Positions 36,713-50,034 of a DNA stretch of 64,000 nucleotides are shown piece after piece. The position numbers were made by a program, and so were the translations under genes. Source of the stretch: Glandiceps talaboti (Eukaryota > Hemichordata > Enteropneusta > Spengelidae); NCBI RefSeq assembly GCF_964340395.1, contig NC_135551.1, positions 5,303,463 through 5,367,462 on the forward strand, written 5' to 3'. Position 1 is the first letter of the stretch; the number at the start of each line of letters is the position of its first letter. Below the pieces are notes generated by a model. It saw only the letters and a list, made by a program, of their open reading frames with translations. It did no database searches and had not been told where the DNA came from.

Positions 36713-37854
36713 AAACCGTGAGCAAAATGCTCACAACTTCTCTCTTTATGTTTGAAGTATGTGCCAAATTATATTAAATTTGAAGCGTGCATTCTAAGTT
36801 ATAACTTAATTACTGAAAATCAAAAATTTTGCAAATTAATCATTACAAATACAAGCTATATTATCAAACTGTATATGACACAAGCACTTTTGTTATCAGC
36901 AATGTATGCACCAAATTATATTGAATATGAAGCGTGCAGTCTTAGGACAGCCTAATTACTGACAACCATTCATTATGTAAATAGCTCACATTAATATCCA
37001 TGGAATGTTTACCAAAATCTAACCAGTTCTAGCCATTAAATAAATAATATATGTAAACTACAGTAATAAGGTCCTATAGATAATAAATTGTATAATAGGC
37101 TATGAAATCAAGTACGTAAATATGTGTTGAACCTGTAATATCCCGTATACACTAAAACTTTCAGCACTGTAGTCATGTCAAAATCTGTGAGATCTTTGAA
37201 TCATGTTTTTCTTACCACTTGTTATTTTCAATCGAAATACTTTAAAACATTTTGGCGAATGTTGCCAACAGCAGGATTCTTTATATCTATAAAATAGTAA
37301 TGACTGTAAGAGTATGTGACTCTTCAGAGTTTCTCTCTCATTCTGTCTGCTCCCCTCCCCCTGTGCCTTTTCAAAATGCCGTCTTTTGTGATGATAACAC
37401 ACTACCTTACATATGCTGGAAATACAGTCTAGCCTGCTCTGTAAGACAACACGAGGCATGCTATTCCATATGAAATTTGAACCAATAAAGTATATATGCA
37501 CGGAAGTTCAACACACTTTTGACGTGAATTATAAAAAGAAAGCGTATATCCTGTCATTCTTGTTAATGTTCAGTAAAAGTGTTGTATTTCGTCATTTATT
37601 CAATAGTTTGATCTCATGATCAGCACACCCTTTGTCTCGGAGTCCCCTGGGATCTTATTGAGAGTAAAGAGCGATGCTACAACAGATACTGCTATAGTGC
37701 ACATCCGATTGGTCATCATTGAAGTGAGATTTCAAGATGGGCGGCAAGGGTGATGATGCTGTTAAACATTTCGATTCAAGTCAACTGGTCACTTGTATTG
37801 TGTATGACAGACTGTAATAGTAGATCGCAGAAGTAACAAATTTGAAAAAAAACT

Positions 37855-39906
37855 ATGCGTTTCTCGAATGGTGTCCTTGTAATCCTGTTGTCCATATATG
37901 AGAGTGCAGTTGCACGGAGACCATATATTCGGGACGGTCCTGAAGATGTTACCTTAAACTTACAACACGGAAGTACTGGAAGTGTAAACCTACGATGTAG
38001 AATCAACTACCAACATTCTTACTACAAGGTATCATGGAAGAAGAACAATGTTGTGATCAGTACTAATGGTGGTATAAATAAATATACTCAAGAATACACG
38101 GATGAAAGGTATGCAATATTACATAGCCAAAATGACGCTAAGTATGATCTGAAGATAGATCCAGTCCGTAAGACCACAGCTCACAATGACCAGGGTGAAT
38201 ACCAGTGTGTATTGATATACAAAGCCTATAATTACATTGTTTCAAGTTCAAGGAAAGTAACTGTAACAATTAACATTGCTCCATATCTAGAGTCTGTTAC
38301 TTGCCGCATGCGTGATTCTGATTTCACACCCGTGTATTGGAACCAGGCCGAAGTAGTATTAGCAGAAAAAGAGACCATAAAATTGGGCTGCCGCGTTGAT
38401 GCCAATGCATATCCACAAATCGATGTCACATTACGTAAAGGCGATAATTTCCCACTTGAAACTACAACGTCACACTCCATCATCTATTCATATTCGAAAC
38501 CATTCGGACTAAACATGGTCGATGAGTCATTTTTATGGTCTCCCTCGATAGGAGATCGGAATACCTCTTTTACATGTGAAGCAGCACATCCAACGTTTAC
38601 ATCAACCAAACAATGTACAATTGGACCATTTGAAGTCCAGTATAAACCAAAGGTAACAATTGCAACAAGAGATAACAAAACTGATATTACATCACAGTCT
38701 GATGGGATACAACTTCGTTGTCAGGTTCAAGCGAATCCACTTGCTTATAACAGATATGCATGGAAAATTAATGGACATGAAATTCGAGGCAGTGAAAAAT
38801 TCTACTTCTACGAAAATCCAACTTACATATACATTAATAATTTTGACATAACTGACAACGGACGTTATTACTTTACTTGCGATGCCTGGAATAGCGTTGG
38901 GAAAGGTTCTGGATCAATTTATATAACAATAGGGATATTAGACACCACAACTGCCATGATAACATCAACAATCATTGACCGAAAGCAGAAAACAACGATT
39001 CTTACTGTGTCCAAGATGATCACTGATAAGGCAAAATTATCTACGCCGTCGTCAACATCGGTACCTAGTACAACACATTTGGCTACATTAAATGCGACTG
39101 TCACTAATCGTGAACAACTCTACACTTCACAAATACACCGAACATACTCGATGAGCAAAGCTGTTCAATCAATATCGAATGTAGAGCAGATTATAACAGT
39201 CATAACTGTAAGGCATCGAAATACAGAAGATAACAGTAATTACAACTCCCCTATCCTTGCAGGAGCGTTAGTTTGTTGGGTACTACTATTTCTGATTTTA
39301 CTGGTGATGGTTGCTTGCTTTATCAAAACACGACGACGCCAGAAACAAAACAGTCCACAACAAGAAATAGCTTCTGAGCATAATCTAACAGATACAAGTA
39401 TGTCAACGCCGAACAATGATAGCGGCAATAGAATTAAAAACCAACCTTCAGCAACAAAAGATATAGAGATGAACGCAGTGAAAACAATGTCAAAATGTGA
39501 AGTTGTTACTGAATTTCAATCCCATGAAGAAGACATCGAGAGTCTGTATGCAAAATCTGTAAAACGCAAATCAAAAACAAAACAAGCTAACTCGAGTTTC
39601 ACTAAGATCACAACAGAAAATGGAGATGAATTGGGTTCAAGAAAGTTGGAAACGTCACCAGACATCAATTCTCCGGATAACTGGATGTATGTAAATGATA
39701 ATACTCAGAACAAAACTTCGTTCTCGAATGATCATGGATTCAAAAGACAAAGTGGCGTACACACAGGAGAGGATGATGACGGAATAAACTTATCACCACC
39801 ACATGTAATACCTCAATACGAAAATCTGGATATAATCAGACACGTACTAGAAGAACATAGCATATTTGGAAGGGATACAGAATCAAACTATGCAAACTGT
39901 TCCTAA
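37855..39906 (+). CDS. Three-Ig membrane receptor C with altered C-terminus
   Basis: Single exon, 683 aa, the copy-2 counterpart of receptor B. The signal peptide is about 1-20. Ig1 (Cys48, Trp61, DQGEYQC at 112-118), Ig2 (Cys179, Cys241) and Ig3 (Cys289, Trp303, Cys342) precede a Thr/Ser-rich stalk (about 361-463), a TM helix (about 466-490) and a tail of 193 aa. Tail tyrosines include SLYAKSV (Tyr565) and PQYENLDII (Tyr655), the latter a YxN Grb2-type SH2 site that reads HQNM in receptor A. The frame ends ESNYANCS. A frame change relative to A near here puts the two ITIM-like motifs out of frame. The ectodomain is almost identical to B. Expected type I plasma-membrane receptor; ligand unknown. 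Confidence 0.9.
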   Translation: MRFSNGVLVILLSIYESAVARRPYIRDGPEDVTLNLQHGSTGSVNLRCRINYQHSYYKVSWKKNNVVISTNGGINKYTQEYTDERYAILHSQNDAKYDLKIDPVRKTTAHNDQGEYQCVLIYKAYNYIVSSSRKVTVTINIAPYLESVTCRMRDSDFTPVYWNQAEVVLAEKETIKLGCRVDANAYPQIDVTLRKGDNFPLETTTSHSIIYSYSKPFGLNMVDESFLWSPSIGDRNTSFTCEAAHPTFTSTKQCTIGPFEVQYKPKVTIATRDNKTDITSQSDGIQLRCQVQANPLAYNRYAWKINGHEIRGSEKFYFYENPTYIYINNFDITDNGRYYFTCDAWNSVGKGSGSIYITIGILDTTTAMITSTIIDRKQKTTILTVSKMITDKAKLSTPSSTSVPSTTHLATLNATVTNREQLYTSQIHRTYSMSKAVQSISNVEQIITVITVRHRNTEDNSNYNSPILAGALVCWVLLFLILLVMVACFIKTRRRQKQNSPQQEIASEHNLTDTSMSTPNNDSGNRIKNQPSATKDIEMNAVKTMSKCEVVTEFQSHEEDIESLYAKSVKRKSKTKQANSSFTKITTENGDELGSRKLETSPDINSPDNWMYVNDNTQNKTSFSNDHGFKRQSGVHTGEDDDGINLSPPHVIPQYENLDIIRHVLEEHSIFGRDTESNYANCS

Positions 39907-40043
39907 AGGAGAAAATCCACGATCAAAAAATGTCGAAGGTTTGATCTATTATAGACTTCATTGGACAACGACGACCAAGACGAGAATCCAAGAAACCATC
40001 ATTGACAGAGTCTGAGACTGTGTATGCTGAGTTAAGATTGTAA
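39907..40043 (+). pseudogene. Vestigial ITIM region of receptor C
   Basis: The sequence past the stop aligns with the end of receptor A (GTCGAAGGTTTGA and TCTGAGACTGTGTATGCTGA). The LTYLDL part has a deletion (TTGATCTATTATAGACTTC). The last codons TVYAELRL are intact at nucleotide level but out of the receptor frame. Confidence 0.8.
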
Positions 40044-40055
40044 GACTCTGTGATT

Positions 40056-41379
40056 ATTCTCCATAGAACATGTACTGTCATTCTTTATTCTAATATCGAT
40101 AACAAATGAGTTATTTCATGTCTTTCGAAGATTATTCGGAATATTATTCGCATTTTTTATATATGACTTGATTTAGAAACAAATCCGTAGCAGAAACTAG
40201 TCTCCATTTTATCACCATATACACATGCTAAAGTAACCAAGTCCACGATATTGAATACCAGACGAACTATTAATTGAGTAAATGTAATTAACCTAAGAGT
40301 TTCTGTCATGTAATCAGAAACCTACGTTGACGTTTATCGGTGTTGATAATGTTATAGATATAATATTAGCGAATAGATTATTCCAGTTATAATGTGTACA
40401 CTTTGCACTGACTAAATAATTAATTTTCCTCTCAATACGCAGCATGTATCAATCACTATGACTGACCATTATCTTTGAGTGCAGTACTTTGTATTTTCCA
40501 CTGAAACCGACAAAATTATATTTCAGTCTTGTATCACATTACAGAAATAAAGGCTCGATATTTATTTTCGTTTAGTCAGCTTAAAATACCATCGATGGCA
40601 GAACAAGGTTATACCTTTGATATTAAGTGCATAAAATAATTGATATCATACAATATAATTATATACAAGGATAAATAATGCATAACTCTGTCACTTTAGC
40701 GGCAAATATACACTGCTTTATAGTTTTAGACTTTTAACCTTTACATGATTGTGTCAAGTACCGAGATTCTTAAATTTGATGTCAATGCTATACACGTCAT
40801 CAACGTTGTTTGTTTCTTTTCGAGGTGAACGTGTATGCTTAAACATCCCCTCAAATTGTTCTGATAATATGCTGCTATAATCGATTGCTAGAATCACGAT
40901 GACTTCCTTTTCATATTGTGTAACAGTTACTAATTTACTTCTATGAACTATGACATCAGATTATGAGTATTGGAAGTTTACCTTATTGGTTGTTGTAATT
41001 GGATACAGAGACTGTATAAAAGTGCTGAGTCAAAACGGAGAAATCCGGAAGTCTGAATATATAGATAACGACTCGTATCACCAGTGATAAGGATAGAACT
41101 ATCCATGTCTGTATATGTTATAATCAAGATGATTAAAATAATGATCTATACAACTGTCTACTGTATTGGTATGCACATGAGTGTTAATATTTGTTGTGTT
41201 AAAGCATGGAGGTATAATCGAGAAAGGAAAACTACTATTTCATTTCGATAATCTCTGATTGTGTCTGTTAACAATCAAATACACATTCGCCCTATTTTAG
41301 CATTGCCTTGGTTACCTTAAAGTGGGCATTTAGTTTTTATTGTTAAGGCTTAAGACAACTTTATGATTTCCTACATGAA
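40056..41379 (+). repeat. 3' flank of receptor C, colinear with 12,519-13,811
   Basis: No gene. It includes the conserved TATAAAAG at 41,015-41,022. Confidence 0.75.
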
Positions 41380-42571
41380 CCAGATTTAAACTGAATGCCT
41401 CCCGTAAGGGAATCACTAATTATGCAAATAACTCATTAAACTAAAAAAAACTATGGTAACAGGCTTTGTTTTTGGACAAGCGTGCTTTCTTAAGTTAATG
41501 TATGTGCCAAATTATACGGAATTTGAAGAGTGCATGATACTGCTTAATTACTGAATATCGTTCATTATTCAAAATACTCACCAAAGGTAAAAGTAGGAAC
41601 AAACTTCATAGGACAGGTGCGTATTATTATGGTTGATATATGTACCATCTTATACGAAATTTGAAGCTTGCATTTTTAAGATATAACCTAGTTACCTAAA
41701 GTCATTAATTATGCAAATTATTAAAACTGACTGCAAGCTGTATCAAATATTTTATAGGACATATCCACTTTGTTATGGTTAACGTATGTACTAAATTATA
41801 TTGAAATTCAAGTATGCAGTCTTAAGATATAGCCTAATTACCGAAAATCATTAATTATGCAAATTATTCATTAACACTGTAAGGTACATCAACTAACTTT
41901 ATAGGACATACACAATTTGTTATGGTTAATGTATGTTCTGAATTGTATTGAAATTGAAATATGCAGTCGTAAGATATAGCCTAATTACCAAGAATCATTA
42001 ATTATGCAAATTATTCATTAACACTGAAAGGTACATCAACTAGCTTTACAGGACATATGCGATTGTTATGGTTAACATGTGTACTGAATTATATTGAAAT
42101 TGAAGTATGTATTCTTATGATATAGCCTAATTACCGATAATCATTAATTATGCAAATTATTCATTAACACTGTAAGGTACAAGGACAAACTTGATAGGAC
42201 ATATGTGTTTTCGTATGGTTAAGATATGTACTAAATTATGTTGAATATGAAGTATGCATTCTTAAGATATAGCCTAATTACCAAAAATAATTAAGTATGC
42301 AAAATATTCGTTAACGCTGTAAGGTACATCAAGAAATTTTATAGGACAAATGTATGTTGTTATGTTTAACGAATATACTAAATTATATTGAAATTGAAGT
42401 ATGCAGTCTTAAGATATTCCTTAATTAGTTGATTTCATCAATATGCAAATTTCTCTAATTAAACATTAACAGATCTGGCTCAAAACCTAATCAGGTCTAG
42501 CCATTACCCTAAAGATTATATATTCCAAATTTCATTACAATTGAGCCAGCCGATGTTTAGAAAATGATGAC

Positions 42572-42656
<85 letters not shown>

Positions 42657-42693
42657 TTCCCCTTTTAATACCTCCCGCACCCTTACGGGAGGT
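41380..42693. mobile_element. 1.3-kb element with inverted ends and internal ~146-bp tandem array
   Basis: Present between CCTACATGAA and AAAAGACAATGTGGAATAGC, which are adjacent at 13,800 in copy 1. CCTCCCGTAAGGG (41,398-41,410) is the exact inverse of CCCTTACGGGAGG (42,680-42,692). The interior has about six monomers of roughly 146 bp (41,480-42,440), each with CCTAATTACC..AATCATTAATTATGC and GGACATA..TTATGGTTAA. An AATCAGGTCTAGCCATTACC segment and a (CAGA)n(CA)n microsatellite follow (42,574-42,654). No protein is encoded. The left boundary extends 18 bp outside the inverted repeat, so the true ends are uncertain. Confidence 0.7.
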
Positions 42694-42732
42694 AAAAAGA
42701 CAATGTGGAATAGCATCGACCAAATCCGTGTT

Positions 42733-43195
42733 TTAAACAGTATTAGCATTGCATCCATTTTTAAAGTTTAATATGACCAAAAATATTCACTGCATTAATG
42801 AATTACGGTATTTAATAGAACAATTACTAAAACTTAACATATTAACAGCTACGTGTAGACCGCCATTTTGACGTAGCATCGTCTGATACCTTGGTTCCTT
42901 CGAATCACGTGACTATGACGCTACGCGCACTAAACCTCTCTATTAGTGTATTCAGTAGATAGGATCAGCAGGCGAAAGTGTAGTCTGATCATCTAAACAT
43001 TGTAAAATCATAAACGGTATTAGCATTGTATCCAGTTTTAAAGTTATGACTAATATTACATGGACTGCATTTTTATATCATTTTAGGTTTTTTACTACCA
43101 TATATTAACATTGTCAAGTAAGTCCATGGTAATTATCTAAATATGACTATGCCAATTTAATTTCATTAGATATAATGAATACATTTGTAATATTG

Positions 43196-43256
<61 letters not shown>

Positions 43257-44074
43257 TGTATATATACACAACTATCTTAAAATAACCAAGGACATAATTT
43301 TGGATGAATAATGTGACAATCAGATTAATCAATATTTCCTTTTATCACCTTTTATTGACTGAATTGCATTATTCAACGATTTTTCCTCAGATAGGCCTAG
43401 GACGTATACGCTTCTTGACGTTGTGTAACTGTTGACTATCTTTGAGAGCACATCTTTGTATATTCCGTTCAACGAAAAATGTATACGTGGATATTGTATC
43501 ACATTACAGGAATTAAAACTTGAATTTTGTTTAAGCAAAGTATTTAAGCGATCATAAACAGAACAAGGAAATGTCTTTGATTGAAGATTTAACATGTAAA
43601 GGGATGAAATAATCAAGGAATATTAGAAGAAATAAATGCATAAGGTTCTACCTTTAATGACAAACAGACTAGTATTTTCAGAAATGTACAGCGATATTTA
43701 TTGAATGATTAAGTCAAGTATACAGATTTTTACTATTTATGGCATTGGTATAGAAGTGGTCGCATTTGCTTTGTATTTCCTTGTCATGGAATTCTTTATG
43801 AATAATAATATTTCTTCAAAATATTTCTAATGAAGAGATTTGAAACAAGATTATGAATCCACCACTGTGTTGTGGAAGATTTCAGTTTTGAAATTCTGGC
43901 CATTTCAAACCAGCTTTACATTTCCTTTTATTCCCTTCATATAAAATCCTAATAGTAAAGGACTGTTAATACGTGGATCACAAATTGATGAGCATTATCA
44001 ATATCCCCTATTTATGTTGTATTTCACCAATCAGGTCATTTTGATCTGGACAAATGTTCGCTGTGTACTGTTAT

Positions 44075-44080
<6 letters not shown>
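42733..44080 (+). repeat. Third copy of the receptor A 3' flank
   Basis: Aligns with 15,951-17,090 and with about 6,100-7,510. It keeps a (CA)n tract (43,197-43,250) that the 16-kb copy lacks. No gene; the minus-strand frame at 43,329-43,616 is not supported. Confidence 0.8.
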
Positions 44081-45232
<1,152 letters not shown>

Positions 45233-46160
45233 AGTATGTTTAGGTAATCTAGCACATTTACTTATATAAAACTTTAGGTTTCATTAATATTGTTCATTTA
45301 AATACTAATTGTGTGCACATACATAACCTATAACATTCAATATAATAATCACCATACAATGCACATTCTCTGTTCACTATACATGATACAGAACGTGCTG
45401 GTCACTGAATTTTCGAACATATAAATACAGGTACGTATATACCTCCCTTATAAATATAATCCGACTTCATCAAACGTCATGCACACTATGTTGCAATTCT
45501 ATTAATTTCAGCGGCAAAAATACTGTTAGCAATAAATTCATAAAAAAGTCAAGACGACTGCTGACAGTCTAAATTCCACCATTTACTATAATGAAACTAT
45601 TGAATGACGCCCTCAAACACCGATGTTTAGATTTTGATATAGTCTAGTACAGGCATCATCACGAAAATTCTTGACCGGTATGTCATTTGCGCTGAACAGT
45701 GCAAAAATTCTAAATACCATATGGCCATTTATTGACGATTCCCAACATAGGACATGGCATGTGTGTGATACAATATATGATGTTGATTCTTTCGTATAGC
45801 TGTAATGTTTTGAAAATAATTTGCCTGATGTACTTCTAGCCTCGTACCTATGTAGTGGTGATGTATGCATGTATGTCTGTATATGTATGCATGCATGCAT
45901 GTGAAACGCTGTTGATCGGCTTACTGTGCAGTTTATCGATATTGTAATGTTCAAACGGGGAAGCACTCACTCGCACTGCTGTTCCAATCATCCAATCAAT
46001 CAGACCTATGTTGTTACGCAACGGAATGTCACTGTATGTACAAAGTTTAAATGCTTTTGACTTCAATTTAGAGTTCATAATGAAAACTTACCAAAATGTC
46101 CTGAATGGATATATTTTAGATCTGTGACTCGTAACACATGCATGCAGGGATGCGGGTATG
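45233..46160 (+). other. Intergenic, colinear with 17,210-18,510
   Basis: No gene supported. See 17,250-18,814 for the differences between copies. Confidence 0.6.
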
Positions 46161-46245
46161 CATGTATGAATGTATGTTTGTATGTATGTATGTATGTATG
46201 TATGTATGTATGTATGTATGTATGTATGTATGTATGTATGTATGT

Positions 46246-46622
46246 TTATTTCTCACTAGAAATAAACACTACAGGCTTTCGTTCAGAAATAATAGTTATT
46301 GTCATTGGAAGTCTCGGAAATGTACATCATAAAGTCACAAGTGGTTTGATCAAAGCTGGTTTAAATAGAAGGAATTCCAAATCCATCACCAAATATTGTA
46401 GTGTCAGCTCAATAATAGGTTCTTACAAAATTTGGAGATTGAGATGTAGGTACTATAACAACCAGATATCACGTGAACGTTTGTCATAAGTGACCAAGAG
46501 AAACTCGTTCACTAGTCAGTATGATTTCCTGCAAGATATTGTGTGTGTATTCTGTAAAGGAATTATGTAAATACTTTACCTGTACATGCTATGTTCATGT
46601 AAGTTGGAAATAAAAGAATTTG
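46246..46622 (+). mobile_element. LINE 3' end inserted in an (ATGT)n tract
   Basis: Copy 1 has an uninterrupted short ATGT tract here (about 18,520-18,556). Copy 2 has a longer tract (46,170-46,245) followed by about 377 bp that encode [23 protein letters not shown] to a stop at 46,489. That string resembles the PIVIGALG motif near the C-terminus of LINE reverse transcriptases. AATAAA follows at 46,609-46,614, then ATATGTATGTCAGG. It is a heavily 5'-truncated non-LTR insertion; the family is not identified. Confidence 0.6.
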
Positions 46623-47966
46623 ATATGTATGTCAGGACAGCCGAGTTTTTCTATAGTACAGGATCGGGGAGGGACCACACTTACTGGAGAAAAAGGAGAT
46701 AGCTCACATAAACGCACAAGCACACACATATGTCACGGGTTTATTTTTTCTAATTCTCCTCTAAATAAAAAACAACACTTGTACAGCAAAATTGCTTGTA
46801 CGAAAAAAATATGCTTAAATCGCTTTGATCACAGTGGGAAAGCGCCATATCTTATGGATGCATACTTCAATTTCAATACAATTTAGAACATAACAAATCA
46901 CATGTGTTCTATAAATTATGTTGATGTACCTCACACGTTTAATGAATAATTTGCCTAATTAATGATTTTCGGTAATTAGGTTATATATGTATTTAGGTTA
47001 TATATTGTAAATTAACCACCGATGTTTACATTTGTGACAAATCAAAATATCTATATTTAGGGTCTGGGTTAATTAAAACGTGAAACCTTTCTTTTCATGT
47101 CATCACCTAAAAGATCACGGCTATGCAGATCTAATAATGATAAAATAAATTCAATAACACATGCACTGTTATACCGAGAAAATGTATTAATATGATGAAT
47201 CAAATAACATAATGTGTAAATACATTGAGCAACGTATTTTCAACTTTAAAAGTTGATCCCAACACCTACAGGAAACACATAAACGTGACATAATGGAAAG
47301 AGCTTGACTTATGACATCTCTAATAACTTATCCTAAAAGTGGTGGGTTTTTTTGCGTTCATTTTCATGAATTTATTAATAATTACAGCCAATTCCGAACG
47401 AATGATTGGGAATTTGTATTCAATCCTGTACTCAGTGTGTTTACTTTATTCGTTTTACACAGTCCAGCTAATTCAACACGGTTAAATTATTCTCTTCCCT
47501 GGTGTGTAAACTACTAGTTCCATATTGATATATCATTCACATTATTATTTATTATATTCACAGCATTATATATATAGTGTGCGCATCTGTGTTTCTGTGT
47601 ATGTATGTATGTATGTGTCCGTCTGTCTGTCTCTGCATGTATCTATGTAGAAATTTAAGTAAATGTATGTACGTATGTATGTATGTACATTGTATGTATG
47701 TATGTATGTATGTATGTATGTATGTATGTATGTATGTATGTTTGTTTGTTTGTTTGTTTGTTTGTTTGTCTGTGTGTCTGTGTCTGTGTCTGTGTTTCTT
47801 TCTATTGCAGGGCCGTAGACTGACCAAATTGCCGGGGGGGGGGCATAATTAGTTTTACAATGATGGTGCAATCATGCATTTAAAATTAAGAAAAGTGTCT
47901 AATTTACATAAATTTGCATACAACTTGCATAATATTTATTTTAGCATACGCAATTAAATATCATAT
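46623..47966 (+). other. Intergenic, colinear with 18,556-18,814 and 20,804-21,905
   Basis: No gene. It contains the empty site of the Harbinger-like element (near 46,885) and a compound (ATGT)n/(TTTG)n microsatellite (47,600-47,800). Confidence 0.7.
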
Positions 47967-48359
47967 GGGCCGTCGCAGGCAGAAAGGGCCCTTATGTCGA
48001 TTTTTGCTACATTTTAAGTTAAAAATTAGACGCGTTCAAACATTGTATCACTTTTCGTTACCCGTGAGTTCGAAAGTGCGAATGACCTTGATGACTCTCG
48101 GCATGATGTTTGATCGTTTTGGGTTAATATTTCTTTCTTCTCGAAAAAATGTTGCTCATTTTTGATGAAAATGAATAAAAATAATTAATAAATTGATAAA
48201 GGTTTTAGCATTTCTACGATATTTTTCCGACTCCAAACGAAGTTCCGTGCTGCACATTCCCGCCAGATCTCACACGTGACCACTAACTTCCGAAATCAAC
48301 TCAACATTTCAAAGCGTAAGCAAACCTCTTCACAGCTCTTATTATATTAACCTACTACA

Positions 48360-48918
48360 ATGTCCTTAGAAATCCCAATTTGTCGTGAAATAGATCCGGA
48401 ACTACGCGCGTTACTTGAAAATCGTCAGGATGACATCGCCGAAACCTTTAGCCCACCGCAATCGACATTCACTGAATTCGCAGATTTCCCAAGATGAAAA
48501 TACCACTACTACTAATATTATTGTCCAACGCGATTCAGCCGAAGCAGAAGGTAATTCCGAAGACGAAGACCACCAACTCGACACAGAAGAAATAGCAAGA
48601 TTATTTTCAATATCAAACGACTTATCAGCAGACGAAGGGCCCCGGGATGATTTAGCCAAGAGCGCAGTAGAGTTAGCGATGAAAGACGGATGTGGATGTA
48701 AGAATGAGTGTTTTACCAGTTTGAGTGTCGACCGAGTATGGGAATACCGTTTAAACGTGGCAGTTTCCAAGGGACCAGTTAGATGTACTTATATTATCAA
48801 AGTTAGAACAGAGTGAAGTGATACTATTCGTGGAGGCAAGAGGGAGCGACAATACTTCAACTACACCTTTGTTGGACAATCTGTCTGTGAAAAAGCGTGG
48901 CGTTACATTCATAGTATA
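48360..48918 (+). pseudogene. Transposase exon 1, frame-broken
   Basis: ATG 48,360 opens MSLEIPICREIDPELRALLE and stops after 45 codons. The shifted frame (48,415-48,816) carries DGCGCKNECFTSLSVDRVWEYR, a Cys-rich block typical of the N-terminal half of DUF7869 proteins. Two more frames supply LDVLILSKLE and RGGKRERQYFNYTFVGQSVC with EKAWRYIHSIG. A GTGAGT donor follows at 48,919. Together these cover the expected N-terminal module but need several frame changes, so this copy is not translatable as it stands. Confidence 0.6.
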
Positions 48919-49570
48919 GGTGAGTATTTTTGTTTTCGTACTTTTATTAATTGTTGATTTTCCCTATGTCGACATGTCGTCGCTGCTTTTAAAATTCACT
49001 AATTGCAGTTTTAAATCAAAGTCTGAAAGCCTGGTGGAGGGTCTATGGCCTGAAGTAGTAATAATAGATGTTCATACCTTAAACATCGATGTCAAATAAG
49101 GCCGAAACATAGAAGAGGGGGAAATGACGACCCTGGAGTCGATATTTATTTGTGTCAGTTGTAATGAACGCCCGTTCGGCGAGGTGACCTCGACTTTATT
49201 TTAGCGGTAATGGTATCAAACTGGGATCATGGTGGTACTTTCATGTTGGATGTTGTAAACTGAACGGTTTATGGACAGGGAAGGGACAATCATTATTGAT
49301 GGCAGAAATGGGATGGTTACGTCATTAGTTAGTATTGCTGAGTTTATCTATATATAATACTTGTTGCTAGGTAAAGCCATCCCATTTCTAATATTAAAGT
49401 ATACTTTATAAGTTGTGTCATCGTGTAAAAATAAACATCTCCCTTGGTTGTTTTGATGTGTCATTTTGTTCACGTTGAGAGGGAAATTTCAGTAACCTGA
49501 AATTGTATTTTATAACATGACATAACGTATATGTAAAGCTCAATCTGATACAATCATTTGGCTGTTGCAA

Positions 49571-49676
<106 letters not shown>

Positions 49677-50034
49677 AAAAATATAACTAATGTGTAAACA
49701 TAGGGGTGCATAACATTTTTAGATTGTTGTTTTCCTCACAGGCTAAATATAACAATGTTTTGACTTTTCCTATACCTTTATGGAAAGAACACAAGGGGGT
49801 GTGTGCAAACTGTTATTTGAAAAATACAGTATTTAGTTTCAACGTATTGGTTTGGTAAAGTTGTAGGTAAAATCTAAGTGTCGAAACAATATATTTAAAA
49901 GCATTAACTTCAAAAGGTGACCATGTACTATATGCACCGTACCATTGGTGAGTGTGTCATTGTTTTTTTATCCTGTTCTTTAATTCTCACTCTGAAATAC
50001 TAATATATTGTATTTATTCTTCTGAGTATTCCAG

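Larger units (their letters stand above)
33680..36747 (+). other. Spacer between the two duplicated units
   Basis: No gene is seen. It presumably includes the upstream region of sulfotransferase copy 1 (33.7-34.6 kb). It also holds the left-end block at 34,720-35,200, a G-rich palindromic patch (35,980-36,010: GGGGTGGGGGAGGGG next to CCCCCTCCCA), and a hairpin element at about 36.53-36.71 kb. The stretch 35.2-36.7 kb replaces the roughly 7.4 kb containing receptor A in the first unit. Confidence 0.55.

Noticed and set aside
41480-42440. CRISPR-like regular repeats
   Set aside because: The approximately 146-bp monomers are contiguous with no unique spacers, in a eukaryotic genome. This is a tandem satellite-type array.
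48411-48770. 119-aa minus-strand frame in the transposon
   Set aside because: Shadow of the plus-strand transposase exon 1, which carries the recognisable Cys-rich block.
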